The notes under the pieces were generated by a model, which was not told the DNA's origin, did not search any database, and saw only the letters and a program-made list of their open reading frames with translations. A program made the translations under genes and the position numbers. A DNA stretch of 64,000 nucleotides from Pseudomonas berkeleyensis (GTDB taxonomy: Bacteria; Pseudomonadota; Gammaproteobacteria; Pseudomonadales; Pseudomonadaceae): NCBI RefSeq assembly GCF_014109765.1, contig NZ_CP059139.1:3724001-3788000 (forward strand), read 5' to 3'. Shown piece after piece: positions 7,653 to 16,429 of the stretch. The number at the start of each line of letters is the position of its first letter. Position 1 is the stretch's first letter.

Positions 7653-8354
7653 ATGACCGACCTCAGCCCCTTCCACATCACCCGTAAATGGCCTGCCCAG
7701 CATCCCGAGCGCCTGCAGCTCTACTCGCTGCCCACCCCCAACGGCGTCAAGGTTTCGATCATGCTGGAAGAGATCGGTCTGCCCTACGAGCCGCATCTGG
7801 TCAGCTTCGACAGCGATGACCAGTTCAGCCCCGAGTTTCTCTCGCTGGCGCCGAACAACAAGATTCCCGCCATCCTCGACCCCGATGGGCCCAATGGTCA
7901 CCCGCTGCCGCTGTTCGAGTCCGGGGCGATTCTGATCTACCTGGCGGAAAAGACCGGCAAGCTGCTGCCAAAGGACGCCGCTGCCCGCTACGAGACGATT
8001 CAATGGCTGATGTGGCAGATGGGCGGCCTGGGGCCGATGTTCGGCCAACTCGGTTTCTTCCACAAATTCGCCGGCAGCCAGTACGAAGACAAGCGCCCGC
8101 GTGATCGCTACGTCGCCGAATCGGCCCGCCTGCTCGGTGTGCTCGATCAGCACCTGCAAGGCCGCGACTGGATCGCTGGCGAGTACAGCATCGCCGACAT
8201 CGCGGTGTTCCCCTGGATTCGCAACCTGGTGGGTTTCTACGAAGCCGCCGAGCTGGTGCAGTTCGAGCGCTTCGCCAACGTGCGTCGCGTTCTCGATGCC
8301 TTCCTCGCTCGTCCGGCAGTACAGCGCGGCCTGAACATTCCGGCTCGCGGCTGA
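7653..8354 (+). CDS. Glutathione S-transferase, YfcG/YghU (nu) class
   Basis: A 233-residue cytosolic GST. The N-terminal thioredoxin-fold half carries TPNGVKVSIMLEE (Thr28, Asn30), the active-site signature of YfcG/YghU proteins, and the glutathione-contacting NNKIPAILDPDG and FESGAILIYLAE. The all-alpha C-terminal half contains WIAGEYSIADIAVFPW, the conserved N-capping and folding motif. Nu-class enzymes show disulfide-bond reductase activity with glutathione. It is monocistronic; downstream are two hairpins, one inside the inserted element at 8401. Confidence 0.9.
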   Translation: MTDLSPFHITRKWPAQHPERLQLYSLPTPNGVKVSIMLEEIGLPYEPHLVSFDSDDQFSPEFLSLAPNNKIPAILDPDGPNGHPLPLFESGAILIYLAEKTGKLLPKDAAARYETIQWLMWQMGGLGPMFGQLGFFHKFAGSQYEDKRPRDRYVAESARLLGVLDQHLQGRDWIAGEYSIADIAVFPWIRNLVGFYEAAELVQFERFANVRRVLDAFLARPAVQRGLNIPARG

Positions 8355-8362
8355 CACGCCAT

Positions 8363-8387
8363 GCCGGAGCCACTAGGTGGCTCCGGC
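8363..8387. terminator. Short perfect hairpin after the GST gene
   Basis: Two 11-base arms (GCCGGAGCCAC and GTGGCTCCGGC) surround a TAG loop nine bases after the GST stop. No T run follows, so it may be a weak terminator or a 3' stabiliser. Confidence 0.5.
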
Positions 8388-8400
8388 ACAACAGCTGCCA

Positions 8401-8574
8401 AGGTTCTGTTCGAAAAGTCGCCGAGCGAAGGTCAGCGGCCCCACAAAAGCGGGTGAGGAACGACCGGGGTCGCGTCCGACTTTACGAGCTGTAAATGAGC
8501 ATTCGACCGGGCTGGCGCTCCAGCCCGTTTTTAACGAAGCATCACCGAGCGCAGGCACCTTTCGTACAGAACCT
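8401..8574. mobile_element. MITE-like 174-bp element with terminal inverted repeats
   Basis: The stretch is bounded by AGGTTCTGTTCGAAAAG at 8401 and CTTTCGTACAGAACCT ending at 8574, near-perfect inverted repeats. It has no coding capacity. A 17-base core (8488-8504, GCTGTAAATGAGCATTC) recurs in the same orientation at 28993-29009 inside a second element that also has imperfect terminal repeats. The right end overlaps the stop codon of the convergent carrier gene. This looks like a non-autonomous dispersed repeat whose transposase is elsewhere. Confidence 0.65.
8508..8532 (+). terminator. Rho-independent terminator inside the MITE-like element
   Basis: The stem CGGGCTGG / CCAGCCCG with loop CGCT is followed directly by TTTTT. 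It is carried by the inserted element and is oriented to stop plus-strand transcription coming from the GST gene. Confidence 0.7.
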
Positions 8575-9880
8575 AGGTCACCGCGACCTGCTGCTCAGTG
8601 ACCTTGCGATCCGCCTGACTGCCCAGGTACCAGCCGAGCAAACCCCACAGCGCAGCGCAGGCCGCCCCCACCAACGCCACCAGCCAGGCGCCCTGAGCGA
8701 ACATGTCGAGCAGGCTCTTGAGCCAGCCACTCATGGCATCGCCCGCACGGTACACCACGGTATCGATGAAGTTCTTCGCCTTGTACTTGCTCTCGGCATC
8801 CAACGGGGTGAAGAGCATCTCCCGCCCGGGGCGGACGAAGGCATATTCACCGATGCGGCGCACGATCATCAGCGCAGCGAGCATGGCGAAGGTCGGCATC
8901 AACGCCAGGCCGATGAAACCGACGCACACCAGCAGCGGCACACAGGCCAGCAGCACCCGCACGCCCATGCGCCTGGCGATACGCCCGGTGATAAAGAGCT
9001 GGGAAACCAGCGCGCCGGCCTGCACCACAAAATCGATCACCCCGAACACCCGCACCTGATCGGCGCGCTGCGGGAACAGCTCAGCCACCAGGCGCGCCTG
9101 CTCGAAATAGAGAAAGGTGCTGGCAGTGGCCAACAGAATCACGAACCCGGCAATGCCCAGCAGATAGGGTGAAGCCAGCACCCGGGTCAAACCGCTGAAG
9201 GGATTGCCCGGCACCGGCCGCCGTGGACTTTCGGCCTGCACCGCGCCAGCACGCCCTGCACCACCCTGCTCACGCCACCGCATCAGTACCTGCTTGAGCA
9301 TCAGCGCTACGGCCAGCAACAGCGCTGCCAACACGATCAACCCGGCCTGCCCCAGGCTTCCGATCAACAGCGCGCTCAGCGCTGGGCCGGCCAAACCGCC
9401 GACACTGGCACCAGCGGCGATGAAGGCGAATAGGCGCTTGGCCTGCTCGCTGTCGAACACATCGGCCATCAGGCTCCAGGCCACGGAAACGACGAACAGG
9501 TTGTAGACCGATATCCACACATAGAAACCGCGCGCCAGCCATACGCTCTCGTCACGGGTGAAGAACAACACGGCGAACAGCAGCAGGTTCAGGGTGAAAA
9601 AACCGTACACCCAATCGATGAAATGCAGGCGCGGCACCCGCGAACTCAGCCAGGCGAACAGCGGCACAGCCACCAGCATCACCACGAAGGTGGCGGTGAA
9701 CAACCACTGCAGATTTTCCACCCCGGCAAGGATACCCATCGCCTCGCGAATCGGCCGCAGCATGAAGTAGCCCGAGAACAGGCAGAAGAACAGGCTGAAA
9801 CCGGCCAATGCCGGCCACAGTTCGTCGCGCTGCGCGTTGATGGCCACGGCCACGCGCTGCGACATCGTCAACGATGACAT
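8573..9880 (-). CDS. Membrane carrier, NTP/NDP-exchange (Npt)-like or MFS fold
   Basis: A 435-residue protein of about twelve membrane segments. It opens with a short cytoplasmic helix (VAVAINAQRDELWPALAGF) and then FSLFFCLFSGYFMLRPIREAMG, which fits the Npt/ATP:ADP-translocase-like branch seen in free-living bacteria rather than drug exporters. A central basic loop (LMRWREQGG...) separates two six-helix halves, and REMLFTPLDAESKYKAKNFIDTVVYR is a conserved cytoplasmic loop of this group. The substrate is not known outside obligate intracellular bacteria. GAGGAGC lies just upstream of ATG 9880. The stop TAG is formed within the end of the inserted element at 8574, so the C-terminus may have been trimmed. 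Confidence 0.7.
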   Translation of the reverse strand: MSSLTMSQRVAVAINAQRDELWPALAGFSLFFCLFSGYFMLRPIREAMGILAGVENLQWLFTATFVVMLVAVPLFAWLSSRVPRLHFIDWVYGFFTLNLLLFAVLFFTRDESVWLARGFYVWISVYNLFVVSVAWSLMADVFDSEQAKRLFAFIAAGASVGGLAGPALSALLIGSLGQAGLIVLAALLLAVALMLKQVLMRWREQGGAGRAGAVQAESPRRPVPGNPFSGLTRVLASPYLLGIAGFVILLATASTFLYFEQARLVAELFPQRADQVRVFGVIDFVVQAGALVSQLFITGRIARRMGVRVLLACVPLLVCVGFIGLALMPTFAMLAALMIVRRIGEYAFVRPGREMLFTPLDAESKYKAKNFIDTVVYRAGDAMSGWLKSLLDMFAQGAWLVALVGAACAALWGLLGWYLGSQADRKVTEQQVAVT

Positions 9881-9927
9881 GGGAAGCTCCTCTATGACGC
9901 ACGCCGATGCGTGCGTACCGTCATGCC

Positions 9928-10977
9928 TCAGCCGTATTTGACGCCGGTCAGGCGCTCGGCCACCGACCACAACCGTGCGGCGTCATCGGTGTCCGCCGCC
10001 GCATCCGGCACCTTGGCCAGACCCAACGGGCCACGCTTTTCCTCTTCACCGGTCGGGCCGTAGTAGCGACCACCCTCGGCATCGGCAGCCGTCGCTGCGA
10101 ACAACGAGGACAACGCGCCTTGCGCCGCCGAGTGATAAACCTCGCGATCCTTCGCCCACTCGCGCGCGAACTCGCTTTCCAGCCCTGGCCCACGCTCGAC
10201 CAGTTCAGTCACCGCCACCCCCGGATGCGCGGCAACGCTGCGTACCCCCCAGTCATTGGCGAGGCTGCGCCGCTGCAACTCGAACGCCATCATCAGGCAG
10301 GCCAGTTTCGACTGGGCGTAGGCAGCGTAGGGGTTGTAGTCGCGCTCGGACTGCAGGTCATCGAAATTGATACGGCCGCGGTTCACCGCAATGCTCGCCA
10401 AGGTCACGACCCGTGGATCGGATGACTTGCGCAGCGACGGCAGGAGCAACCCCGTCAGGGCGAAGTGGCCGAGGAAGTTGGTCGCCAGCTGCATCTCGAA
10501 ACCATCGCGCGACACCCCGCGCTGCGGCGGCGCCATGATCGCGGCATTGTTGATCAGCACATCCAGGTTTTCGCCCTCGGCGTTCAGACGCTGAGCCAGG
10601 CTGCGTACCGACGACAGGTCGGCCAGATCCAGCTGCTCGAAACGCACGCGGGCATCCGGCACCTGCGCCCGAATACGCTCGATGCTCTCGGCGCCGCGCT
10701 GCGCATTGCGTGCGGCGATGATCACCTGCGCCCCCGCGCGGCTGAGCGCCAGCGCATCCTCGAAGCCCATGCCACTGCTGCCACCGGTGACCAGCATGCG
10801 TTTGCCGACCAGCGACGGCATATCCGCTGCCTGCCAGCCCGCCACTTCACTGGCCCAGGCGAACGACGGCACACCGCCCATCACACCGTGCAGGGCCAGG
10901 CTACCACCCACCACGCCGAACATCTTCAGGGCATCCCGGCGTGTATGGCCACGCCCGCTTTCACACTTCTTGTCCAT
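9928..10977 (-). CDS. Short-chain dehydrogenase/reductase with a Tat signal
   Basis: A 349-residue SDR preceded by a twin-arginine leader: TRRDALK (Arg13-Arg14) and a hydrophobic stretch ending at AWASE (about residue 44). The catalytic domain has TGGSSGMG (64-71) for NAD(P) binding, NNAA at 143-146, Ser195 and YAQSK (Tyr220, Lys224), so it should be active. Sequence such as GVAVTELVERGPG resembles the retinol-dehydrogenase-like SDRs. Tat export implies folding and cofactor loading before transport to the periplasm, unusual for an SDR. It diverges from a LysR gene (11268), the classic arrangement of a regulator and its target. Confidence 0.85.
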   Translation of the reverse strand: MDKKCESGRGHTRRDALKMFGVVGGSLALHGVMGGVPSFAWASEVAGWQAADMPSLVGKRMLVTGGSSGMGFEDALALSRAGAQVIIAARNAQRGAESIERIRAQVPDARVRFEQLDLADLSSVRSLAQRLNAEGENLDVLINNAAIMAPPQRGVSRDGFEMQLATNFLGHFALTGLLLPSLRKSSDPRVVTLASIAVNRGRINFDDLQSERDYNPYAAYAQSKLACLMMAFELQRRSLANDWGVRSVAAHPGVAVTELVERGPGLESEFAREWAKDREVYHSAAQGALSSLFAATAADAEGGRYYGPTGEEEKRGPLGLAKVPDAAADTDDAARLWSVAERLTGVKYG

Positions 10978-11130
10978 TGGCTGCTTCCTCGTGTCCGTTA
11001 GCTCGATGCGCCGAAGGCTACGACGCTGGACATAGGGTGCAGGCAGAAGCGCTGTCCGATAAGCCGCCCTCGGCCGAACAGCGCATACGGTCAGGCGGAC
11101 AGTTACAGGGTATTACCGTATCCCACCACT

Positions 11131-11191
11131 CGTAGCCCGGATGCAATCCGGGAACATCCGCCAGACTCCCCCGGGTTGCATCCGGGCTACG
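11131..11191. repeat. Palindromic intergenic repeat, GTAGCCCGGATGCAATCCGG type
   Basis: Two arms of about 21 bases, GTAGCCCGGATGCAATCCGG and its complement, face each other across about 18 bases in the LysR-SDR intergenic region. The same unit occurs at 35901-35959 and as half-copies at 26846 and 27145, so it is a dispersed REP-like family. Confidence 0.8.
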
Positions 11192-11267
11192 AAACCGATC
11201 CGCTGGATTGGCAAACGCGTTGCCAGGTCGCATCATCATGCGCTTCGTCATTACCCAGTCGACGCTC

Positions 11268-12179
11268 ATGCGCCAACCGAATCTGTCCGATATCGCCCTG
11301 TTCGCCGCCGTGGTCGAGGCTGGCGGCTTTCGCACGGCGGCGCAGCGGCGCGGCATGTCGGCATCGTCGCTGAGCGACTGCGTGCGCCGCCTGGAAAAGG
11401 AACTGGGCGTGCGCCTGCTCAACCGCACCACCCGCAGCCTGACACCGACGGAAATCGGCGCACGCCTGCTGGAGCGTCTGCGCCCGGCACTGGATGAAAT
11501 CAATATCGCGCTCAACGACCTGCAGGAAGATCCGCAGCACCCGGTCGGCTCGCTGCGCCTGCACGTACCCGGTGTCATCGCCCGACATATCCTGCCGCCG
11601 CTGGTGGACGGTTTTCTCAGCCGCTACCCCGGTATCGCGCTGGAGGTGAACATGGACAACACCTTCATCGACGTCATCGCGGCAGGCTATGACGCCGGCA
11701 TCCGCTACGAGGAAAGCCTGGCCAAGGACATGATCGCCATCCCCATCGGCCCACGCCGACAGTGCTTCATGGCCGTCGCCGCCCCCGACTACCTGCAGCG
11801 ACATGGCACCCCGCAGCACCCCAGCGAGCTGAGCGACCATCGCCTGCTCGGCTATCGCTTCGCCAGCGGCAAGCTCGGCGTATGGGAGTTCGAGCAGAAC
11901 GGCAAAACCCTGCGTATCGCCCCCGAAGGCACGCTGATCAGCTCCTCGCAGGATCTGTTGATCGCCGCCGCCTGCGCAGGGCAAGGCATTCTCTACACCT
12001 TCGAGGAATACATTCGCCCGCAACTCGAGAGCGGCCAGCTACGACCTTTCCTGCAGGACTGGTGGCAGCATTTCGAAGGCCCTTACCTGTACTACCACAA
12101 CCGTCGTCACGTGCCGGCGCCGCTGCGCGCATTCGTCGATTACGTGAAAGCCGCCAACACCTCGAACCACTCGTCATAA
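11268..12179 (+). CDS. LysR-type transcriptional regulator
   Basis: A 303-residue regulator with an N-terminal winged helix-turn-helix (about 5-63: LSDIALFAAVVEAGGFRTAAQRRGMSASSLSD in its core) and a C-terminal substrate-binding domain starting at GSLRLHVPG. The CrgA-like pattern of the family (LLNRTTRSLTPTEIG) is clear. I prefer ATG 11268; ATG 11238 has a somewhat better AGGT upstream and would add ten residues. It diverges from the Tat-exported SDR gene and is the probable regulator of it, and perhaps of the MFS exporter gene downstream (12268), which is separated by 88 bases. Confidence 0.9.
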   Translation: MRQPNLSDIALFAAVVEAGGFRTAAQRRGMSASSLSDCVRRLEKELGVRLLNRTTRSLTPTEIGARLLERLRPALDEINIALNDLQEDPQHPVGSLRLHVPGVIARHILPPLVDGFLSRYPGIALEVNMDNTFIDVIAAGYDAGIRYEESLAKDMIAIPIGPRRQCFMAVAAPDYLQRHGTPQHPSELSDHRLLGYRFASGKLGVWEFEQNGKTLRIAPEGTLISSSQDLLIAAACAGQGILYTFEEYIRPQLESGQLRPFLQDWWQHFEGPYLYYHNRRHVPAPLRAFVDYVKAANTSNHSS

Positions 12180-12267
12180 AGCCCGAAATAGAGCGGCTAC
12201 GAATACCCAAGCGAGGCGCTGGGAGAATATAATCGAGCGCCTGTTTTTCCCCTCCTCCAGGTCATTC

Positions 12268-13467
12268 ATGAGCAGCCATTCCAGCGACGCCGCGACCACC
12301 TTGTCGCCAGGCGCGATCCTTCTCATTCAACTCGCCCTGGCCCTCGGCGGCTTCGCCATCGGCACCGGCGAGTTCGCCATCATGGGCCTGATGCCCAACG
12401 TCGCCCAGGATCTGGGCGTCAGCGAACCTCAGGTCGGCCACGTGATCAGCGCCTATGCGCTGGGCGTGGTGGTCGGCGCACCGGTGCTCGCCCTGCTCGG
12501 CGCACGCCTGCCACGGCGCATCCTGCTTCTGCTGCTGATGGGCTGCTTCGCTCTCGGCAACTTCGCCAGCGCCCTGGCGCCGAGCTACGAACCGCTGCTG
12601 ATCTTCCGCTTCATCGCCGGCCTGCCGCACGGCGCCTACTTCGGTATCGCCATGCTGGTGGCCGCCTCCATGGCGCCACCGCACAAGCGTGCCAAGGCGG
12701 TGAGCCGGGTGCTGGCCGGCCTGACCGTGGCGATCCTGATCGGCAACCCGCTGGCTACCTGGCTCGGCCAGTTCATGAGCTGGCGCTACGCCTTCGCCCT
12801 GGTCGGCATCATCGCCATCACCACCATCGCCATGGTCGCGATCTTCCTGCCGGCCGACCCGCACGAGCAGCGCAGCAGTCCCTCGGGCGAACTGCGCGCC
12901 TTCAATCGCGCACCGATCTGGCTGGCACTGGGCATCGGTTCCATCGGTTTCGCCGGGATGTTCTGCGTATTCAGCTACATGGCGCCGACCCTGCTTCACG
13001 TCACCCAGGTCGGCCCCGGCTGGATTCCCCTGGCCATGGGCGTGTTCGGCGCCGGCTGCATCGTCGGCAACAGTGCCGGCGGCTGGCTGTTCGACCGCCT
13101 GCGTTTGCGCGCCGTGGCCTGGATTCTGGCCTGGAGCACGCTGGTGCTGCTGGCCTTCCCGTTCGCCGCGCACAGCCTGTGGACGATCCTGCCGGCGATC
13201 TTCGCCCTCGGCACCATGATCGCCCTCGGCCCGGCCCTGCAGACCCACCTGATGGATGTCGCCACGGGCGCGCAAACCCTGGCGGCGGCCTCCAACCATG
13301 CCGCCTTCAACGTCGCCAACGCCCTCGGACCCTGGCTCGGCGGCCTGGCCATCAGCGCCGGCATGGGCTGGACGGTCACCGGTTACATCGGCGCAGCCAC
13401 AGCCGTTGGTGGCCTGCTGCTGTTCGCCTGGGCGTGGAAGGTGCAACAGAAAAGCGCGCAGGTTTGA
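12268..13467 (+). CDS. MFS exporter, DHA1 family (AraJ/YdhP-like)
   Basis: A 399-residue protein with twelve membrane segments. It has the DHA1 signatures GTGEFAIMGLMPNVAQDLGVS in the first helix and loop, LLGARLPRR in the cytoplasmic loop between helices 2 and 3, and the helix-5 antiporter-type AVSRVLAGLTVAILIGNPLATWLG. These match proton-driven exporters of sugars, arabinose or drugs in the AraJ/YdhP/PbuE set. Substrate unknown. The ATG at 12268 has CCTCC-rich sequence upstream and only a modest ribosome-binding site. It follows the LysR gene on the same strand. Confidence 0.87.
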   Translation: MSSHSSDAATTLSPGAILLIQLALALGGFAIGTGEFAIMGLMPNVAQDLGVSEPQVGHVISAYALGVVVGAPVLALLGARLPRRILLLLLMGCFALGNFASALAPSYEPLLIFRFIAGLPHGAYFGIAMLVAASMAPPHKRAKAVSRVLAGLTVAILIGNPLATWLGQFMSWRYAFALVGIIAITTIAMVAIFLPADPHEQRSSPSGELRAFNRAPIWLALGIGSIGFAGMFCVFSYMAPTLLHVTQVGPGWIPLAMGVFGAGCIVGNSAGGWLFDRLRLRAVAWILAWSTLVLLAFPFAAHSLWTILPAIFALGTMIALGPALQTHLMDVATGAQTLAAASNHAAFNVANALGPWLGGLAISAGMGWTVTGYIGAATAVGGLLLFAWAWKVQQKSAQV

Positions 13468-13532
13468 TAGATGCCAGATGGTGCGCCGGCAGGTATCGTC
13501 TACCTCCCCAGCCACTATCCCGTGCCCGCCTG

Positions 13533-14090
13533 ATGATTGCCCAGCGTTTACGACTCGCCCTGATCGGCACCGCCCTGTTCACCACCCTGACGGCCCAGGC
13601 GCAAGTCAGCGTCGAAGCCAACGCTGGCCTGCTGGCAGCCAAGATTTCCGAAGAGATCGCCCCCGGCGATTACGAGAAACTGCTGGAAGGTTTGCGCGCC
13701 AACCCCGGCAAGTACACGCGCAAGATCGTCCTGCTCGACAGCATCGGCGGCAGTGCGCCAGAAGCCATCCGCATGGGCCGCCTGCTGCGGGAAACCGGTT
13801 TCGAGACGCTGGTACCGTCAGACGGCATGTGCCAGGGCAGTTGCGTCTACCTGCTGGCAGCCGGCAAGAAGCGCACCATCAACGGCCACGTGGCGCTGCG
13901 CCGCCCGCCCTTCCCCGCAGGCGATTCGGCACTGGCTCAGGCAGCGCACGGCCGCCAGCCATTCAGCCCGGCCACGTACTTTCGCGACATGGGCGTCGAC
14001 GTGGGCCTGGCCGAAGCGATCTACCAGGTCGCACCGGGTCGCCTGCACCTGCTGAGCAAGGACGAACTGCTGCGCTATCGACTGAAGTAG
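13533..14090 (+). CDS. ClpP-fold (crotonase-like) periplasmic protein
   Basis: A 185-residue protein with a signal peptide (MIAQRLRLALIGTALFTTLTAQA) and a ClpP/SppA-like core: strand IVLLDSIGGSAPEAIRMGRLLRE (65-87) and CQGSCVYLLAAGKKR (100-114), where Ser103 occupies the nucleophile position of Clp and signal-peptide peptidases. The DSIGGS turn matches the oxyanion strand. The family is seen as COG3904-type predicted periplasmic proteins; proteolytic activity is not demonstrated, and a histidine/aspartate pair is not obvious. It follows the MFS gene after 65 bases and ends before a strong terminator. Confidence 0.65.
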   Translation: MIAQRLRLALIGTALFTTLTAQAQVSVEANAGLLAAKISEEIAPGDYEKLLEGLRANPGKYTRKIVLLDSIGGSAPEAIRMGRLLRETGFETLVPSDGMCQGSCVYLLAAGKKRTINGHVALRRPPFPAGDSALAQAAHGRQPFSPATYFRDMGVDVGLAEAIYQVAPGRLHLLSKDELLRYRLK

Positions 14091-14162
14091 CGAGCACACT
14101 GAAGGAGAGAGAAAGTCGTAGCGAGAAGTTGACCAGCAAAGGCGGCGGTCACAGCAACACGA

Positions 14163-14194
14163 AGCCCCGGCATCAATAGATGCCGGGGCTTTTT
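14163..14194 (+). terminator. Rho-independent terminator
   Basis: The perfect stem AGCCCCGGCATC / GATGCCGGGGCT with loop AATA is followed by TTTTT. It ends transcripts from the plus strand and may also help terminate the convergent transporter gene. Confidence 0.9.
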
Positions 14195-14196
14195 CA

Positions 14197-15498
14197 TCAG
14201 AACAGGAAGGTCAGCGCCAGGTTGAACAGCATCGCCGCGACGAAGCCAATGGGCGCAGCGCGCAGCAACAGCTGCGAGAACAGCGTGGAGCGCACCTTGT
14301 CGTCCGTGCAGGAACCCAGCAGCAGGCTGCCGCCGGAAGAGAACGGCGAGATCGAGGTAGCCTGCGCACCGACCACGATGGCGATGAAGATGATCATCGG
14401 ATCGATCGACATCGAGGCCGACAGCGGCAGCACCATGGGGAACAGCGCTGGCGTCACCACGCCCAGGGTACTGGCGAAGATCGACATCAGCGCCGCCACC
14501 ACACCGAAGGCAACCGGCACCATCAGCGGTGGGATATTGCCGCCGATCCAGGAGGCCAGGGCATCGATGGTGCCCGCCTTGATCGCCACCGAAATCAACA
14601 TGCCGACGCCGCAGATCATGATCAGCGTGGCCCATGGCAGCGAAGCCATGGCCTTGCGCTCGTCACCGAGCTTGAGCAGCAGCGCGATCACCGAGAACAC
14701 GCTGGCGATCAGGCCGATATCCACCTTGCTGTTGATGAAGCGAACCGTCTCGTTGTCCGGGAAGGCCAGCAGCGCCAGCGGCGCGGCCAACACCAGCAGC
14801 ATCATCAACACGGTCAACAACAGGGTCAGTTTCTGCTCACGGTTGAACGCCTCCGGCAGATCGGCGGTGAGCACCGCATTCTTCAGGTTGCGGCCATGGC
14901 CGCCGAGGAACACGAACGCAGAAATCACCAGGATCGGAATGACCGCGGTACTGGCAAAAATCGCCAGGGCATTGACGAAGGCCTCGCTCTCCGGCACGCC
15001 AGCGGTCGCCATCAGCCCCCGGAAGATGATGCCACTCTGGCTGGAAACGAAGTTGGCGCCCGCCAGTGCACCGTAGTTCACCGCCAGACCACCGAGGATC
15101 AGGCTCATGCCGGTGCGCTGGCAGAGCAGCAGCGTCAGCGGCGCCATGAAGGCCAGCACGGTGTAATAACCGGCGCCCATGCCGGCGATCACACTGGCAG
15201 TGATGAAGATCGCATAGGGCAGCAGGTGCGGCACGTTACGGCAGCGATACAGCAGGTGCCCGGCGAGTTTTTCCAGCGTGCCGTTGACGGTGGCGAAGCT
15301 GTAGAACAGGCATACCGAGAAGATCACGAAGAAGATCTTCAGTGGCCACATGTTGATGATGTCGCCCGGGCTCAAGCCCATGCCGAAGCAACCCAGCAGG
15401 TAGGCGAAGGCAATGGCGAACAGGCCGATATTGATCTTGGTGGTGTAGCCCAACGCGACGGCAAGGACGATCGCGGCGACGACGAGCAAGCTCATCAT
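14197..15498 (-). CDS. MatC-like dicarboxylate (malonate-type) transporter
   Basis: A 433-residue carrier with about twelve membrane segments. The first 150 residues match the MatC N-terminal domain of SLC13-like carriers (YTTKINIGLFAIAFAYLLG, FVIFSVCLFYSFATVNGTLEKL). Two re-entrant-loop-like motifs follow: NFVSSQSGIIF and, near the end, VGAQATSISPFSSGG, where the Ser/Thr-rich turns would bind substrate and sodium. MatC takes up malonate in Rhizobium. Here the partner is an amidohydrolase (15535-16365, 36 bases upstream), which points to uptake of a cyclic or aromatic-derived carboxylate. Probably regulated by the divergent GntR protein. Confidence 0.85.
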   Translation of the reverse strand: MMSLLVVAAIVLAVALGYTTKINIGLFAIAFAYLLGCFGMGLSPGDIINMWPLKIFFVIFSVCLFYSFATVNGTLEKLAGHLLYRCRNVPHLLPYAIFITASVIAGMGAGYYTVLAFMAPLTLLLCQRTGMSLILGGLAVNYGALAGANFVSSQSGIIFRGLMATAGVPESEAFVNALAIFASTAVIPILVISAFVFLGGHGRNLKNAVLTADLPEAFNREQKLTLLLTVLMMLLVLAAPLALLAFPDNETVRFINSKVDIGLIASVFSVIALLLKLGDERKAMASLPWATLIMICGVGMLISVAIKAGTIDALASWIGGNIPPLMVPVAFGVVAALMSIFASTLGVVTPALFPMVLPLSASMSIDPMIIFIAIVVGAQATSISPFSSGGSLLLGSCTDDKVRSTLFSQLLLRAAPIGFVAAMLFNLALTFLF

Positions 15499-15534
15499 GG
15501 TGTGTGCTCCTTATTGTTCTGGTGTTGGCCGGAG

Positions 15535-16365
15535 TTACGCCGAGGCGAACCCGAATAGCGTTGCGGGGTTGTCCACCAGAACGCGGCGGCGCTCCTCGGG
15601 GTTGGGCAACAGAGCCTCGAGCAGCGCGAACTGCTGATCGTAGCGGGTCTGTGATTCGAACTGGGTGTTGGGCCAATCGCTGCCCCAGAGAAAGCGGCCC
15701 ACTCCGCCACAGGCTTCGCGCAGGCGCGCTTCGATGGCCTGGGCACGAGCCAGGTCGGACTGACTGCGGTAAGCCGCCGACAGTTTGATCCACACCGGCG
15801 CCTGGCCAAGCAGAGCGAAGAAACCATCGTGCTGCGAGTCGTCCAGCCGTACGCTCGGCGCCGGCAGGCCGAAGTGGTCGATCACCACCGTCACCCCGGA
15901 TTCGAGAATCGTCGGCACGATCAGCGCCAGGTCGGTGAAACCGCGCTGGATCTCCACCTGCCAGCCACGTCGTGCCAGACGGCGGAACAGGTCATTCCAG
16001 GCCGGGCCGGCGTAATCCTCCAGCGCCTTGCCGATCAGGTTCAGGCGTATGCCCACCACCCCTGCGGCAGCCAGCTCGTCCAGCTCGGCTTCGCTGACCT
16101 GGACATCGACCACCGCCACCCCGCGCAGACGCTGCGCGAAACGCTGCAACGCCGCGACCATGTAGTGATTGTCGGTACCCAGGAAGCTGGGTTGGATCAG
16201 CACGCCATGAGACAAGCCACAGCCGTCCATGTGTTCCAAGTATTGCTCCACCGTGGCGTCGTAGCTGGGGCTGTAGCGGCGGCCAGGCACCATCGGAAGA
16301 TTCTGGCGGAAGATGTGCGCATGGGTGTCGATGCCGGTAATACCGGCATAAGGCATGGGCGTCAC
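15535..16365 (-). CDS. Amidohydrolase, 2-pyrone-4,6-dicarboxylate hydrolase-like
   Basis: A 276-residue TIM-barrel metal-dependent hydrolase. GIDTHAHIF (Asp13, His15, His17) is the beta-1 metal site, IDHFGLP the beta-6 histidine and GRFLWGSDWPNTQF the terminal aspartate with the WPN loop. These features match the amidohydrolase-2 group of lactonases such as LigI (2-pyrone-4,6-dicarboxylate) and related gluconolactone or galactaro-lactone enzymes. I chose GTG 16365, nine bases after AGAGG; the ATG three codons later lacks a site. It is the first gene of a two-gene operon with the MatC-like transporter. Substrate is inferred from class only. Confidence 0.82.
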   Translation of the reverse strand: MTPMPYAGITGIDTHAHIFRQNLPMVPGRRYSPSYDATVEQYLEHMDGCGLSHGVLIQPSFLGTDNHYMVAALQRFAQRLRGVAVVDVQVSEAELDELAAAGVVGIRLNLIGKALEDYAGPAWNDLFRRLARRGWQVEIQRGFTDLALIVPTILESGVTVVIDHFGLPAPSVRLDDSQHDGFFALLGQAPVWIKLSAAYRSQSDLARAQAIEARLREACGGVGRFLWGSDWPNTQFESQTRYDQQFALLEALLPNPEERRRVLVDNPATLFGFASA

Positions 16366-16429
16366 GAAGCGATACCTCTGTCGATTGTTGTTCGGGCTGG
16401 CTGGTACGAGCCATGCCCTCTTATAAAAC

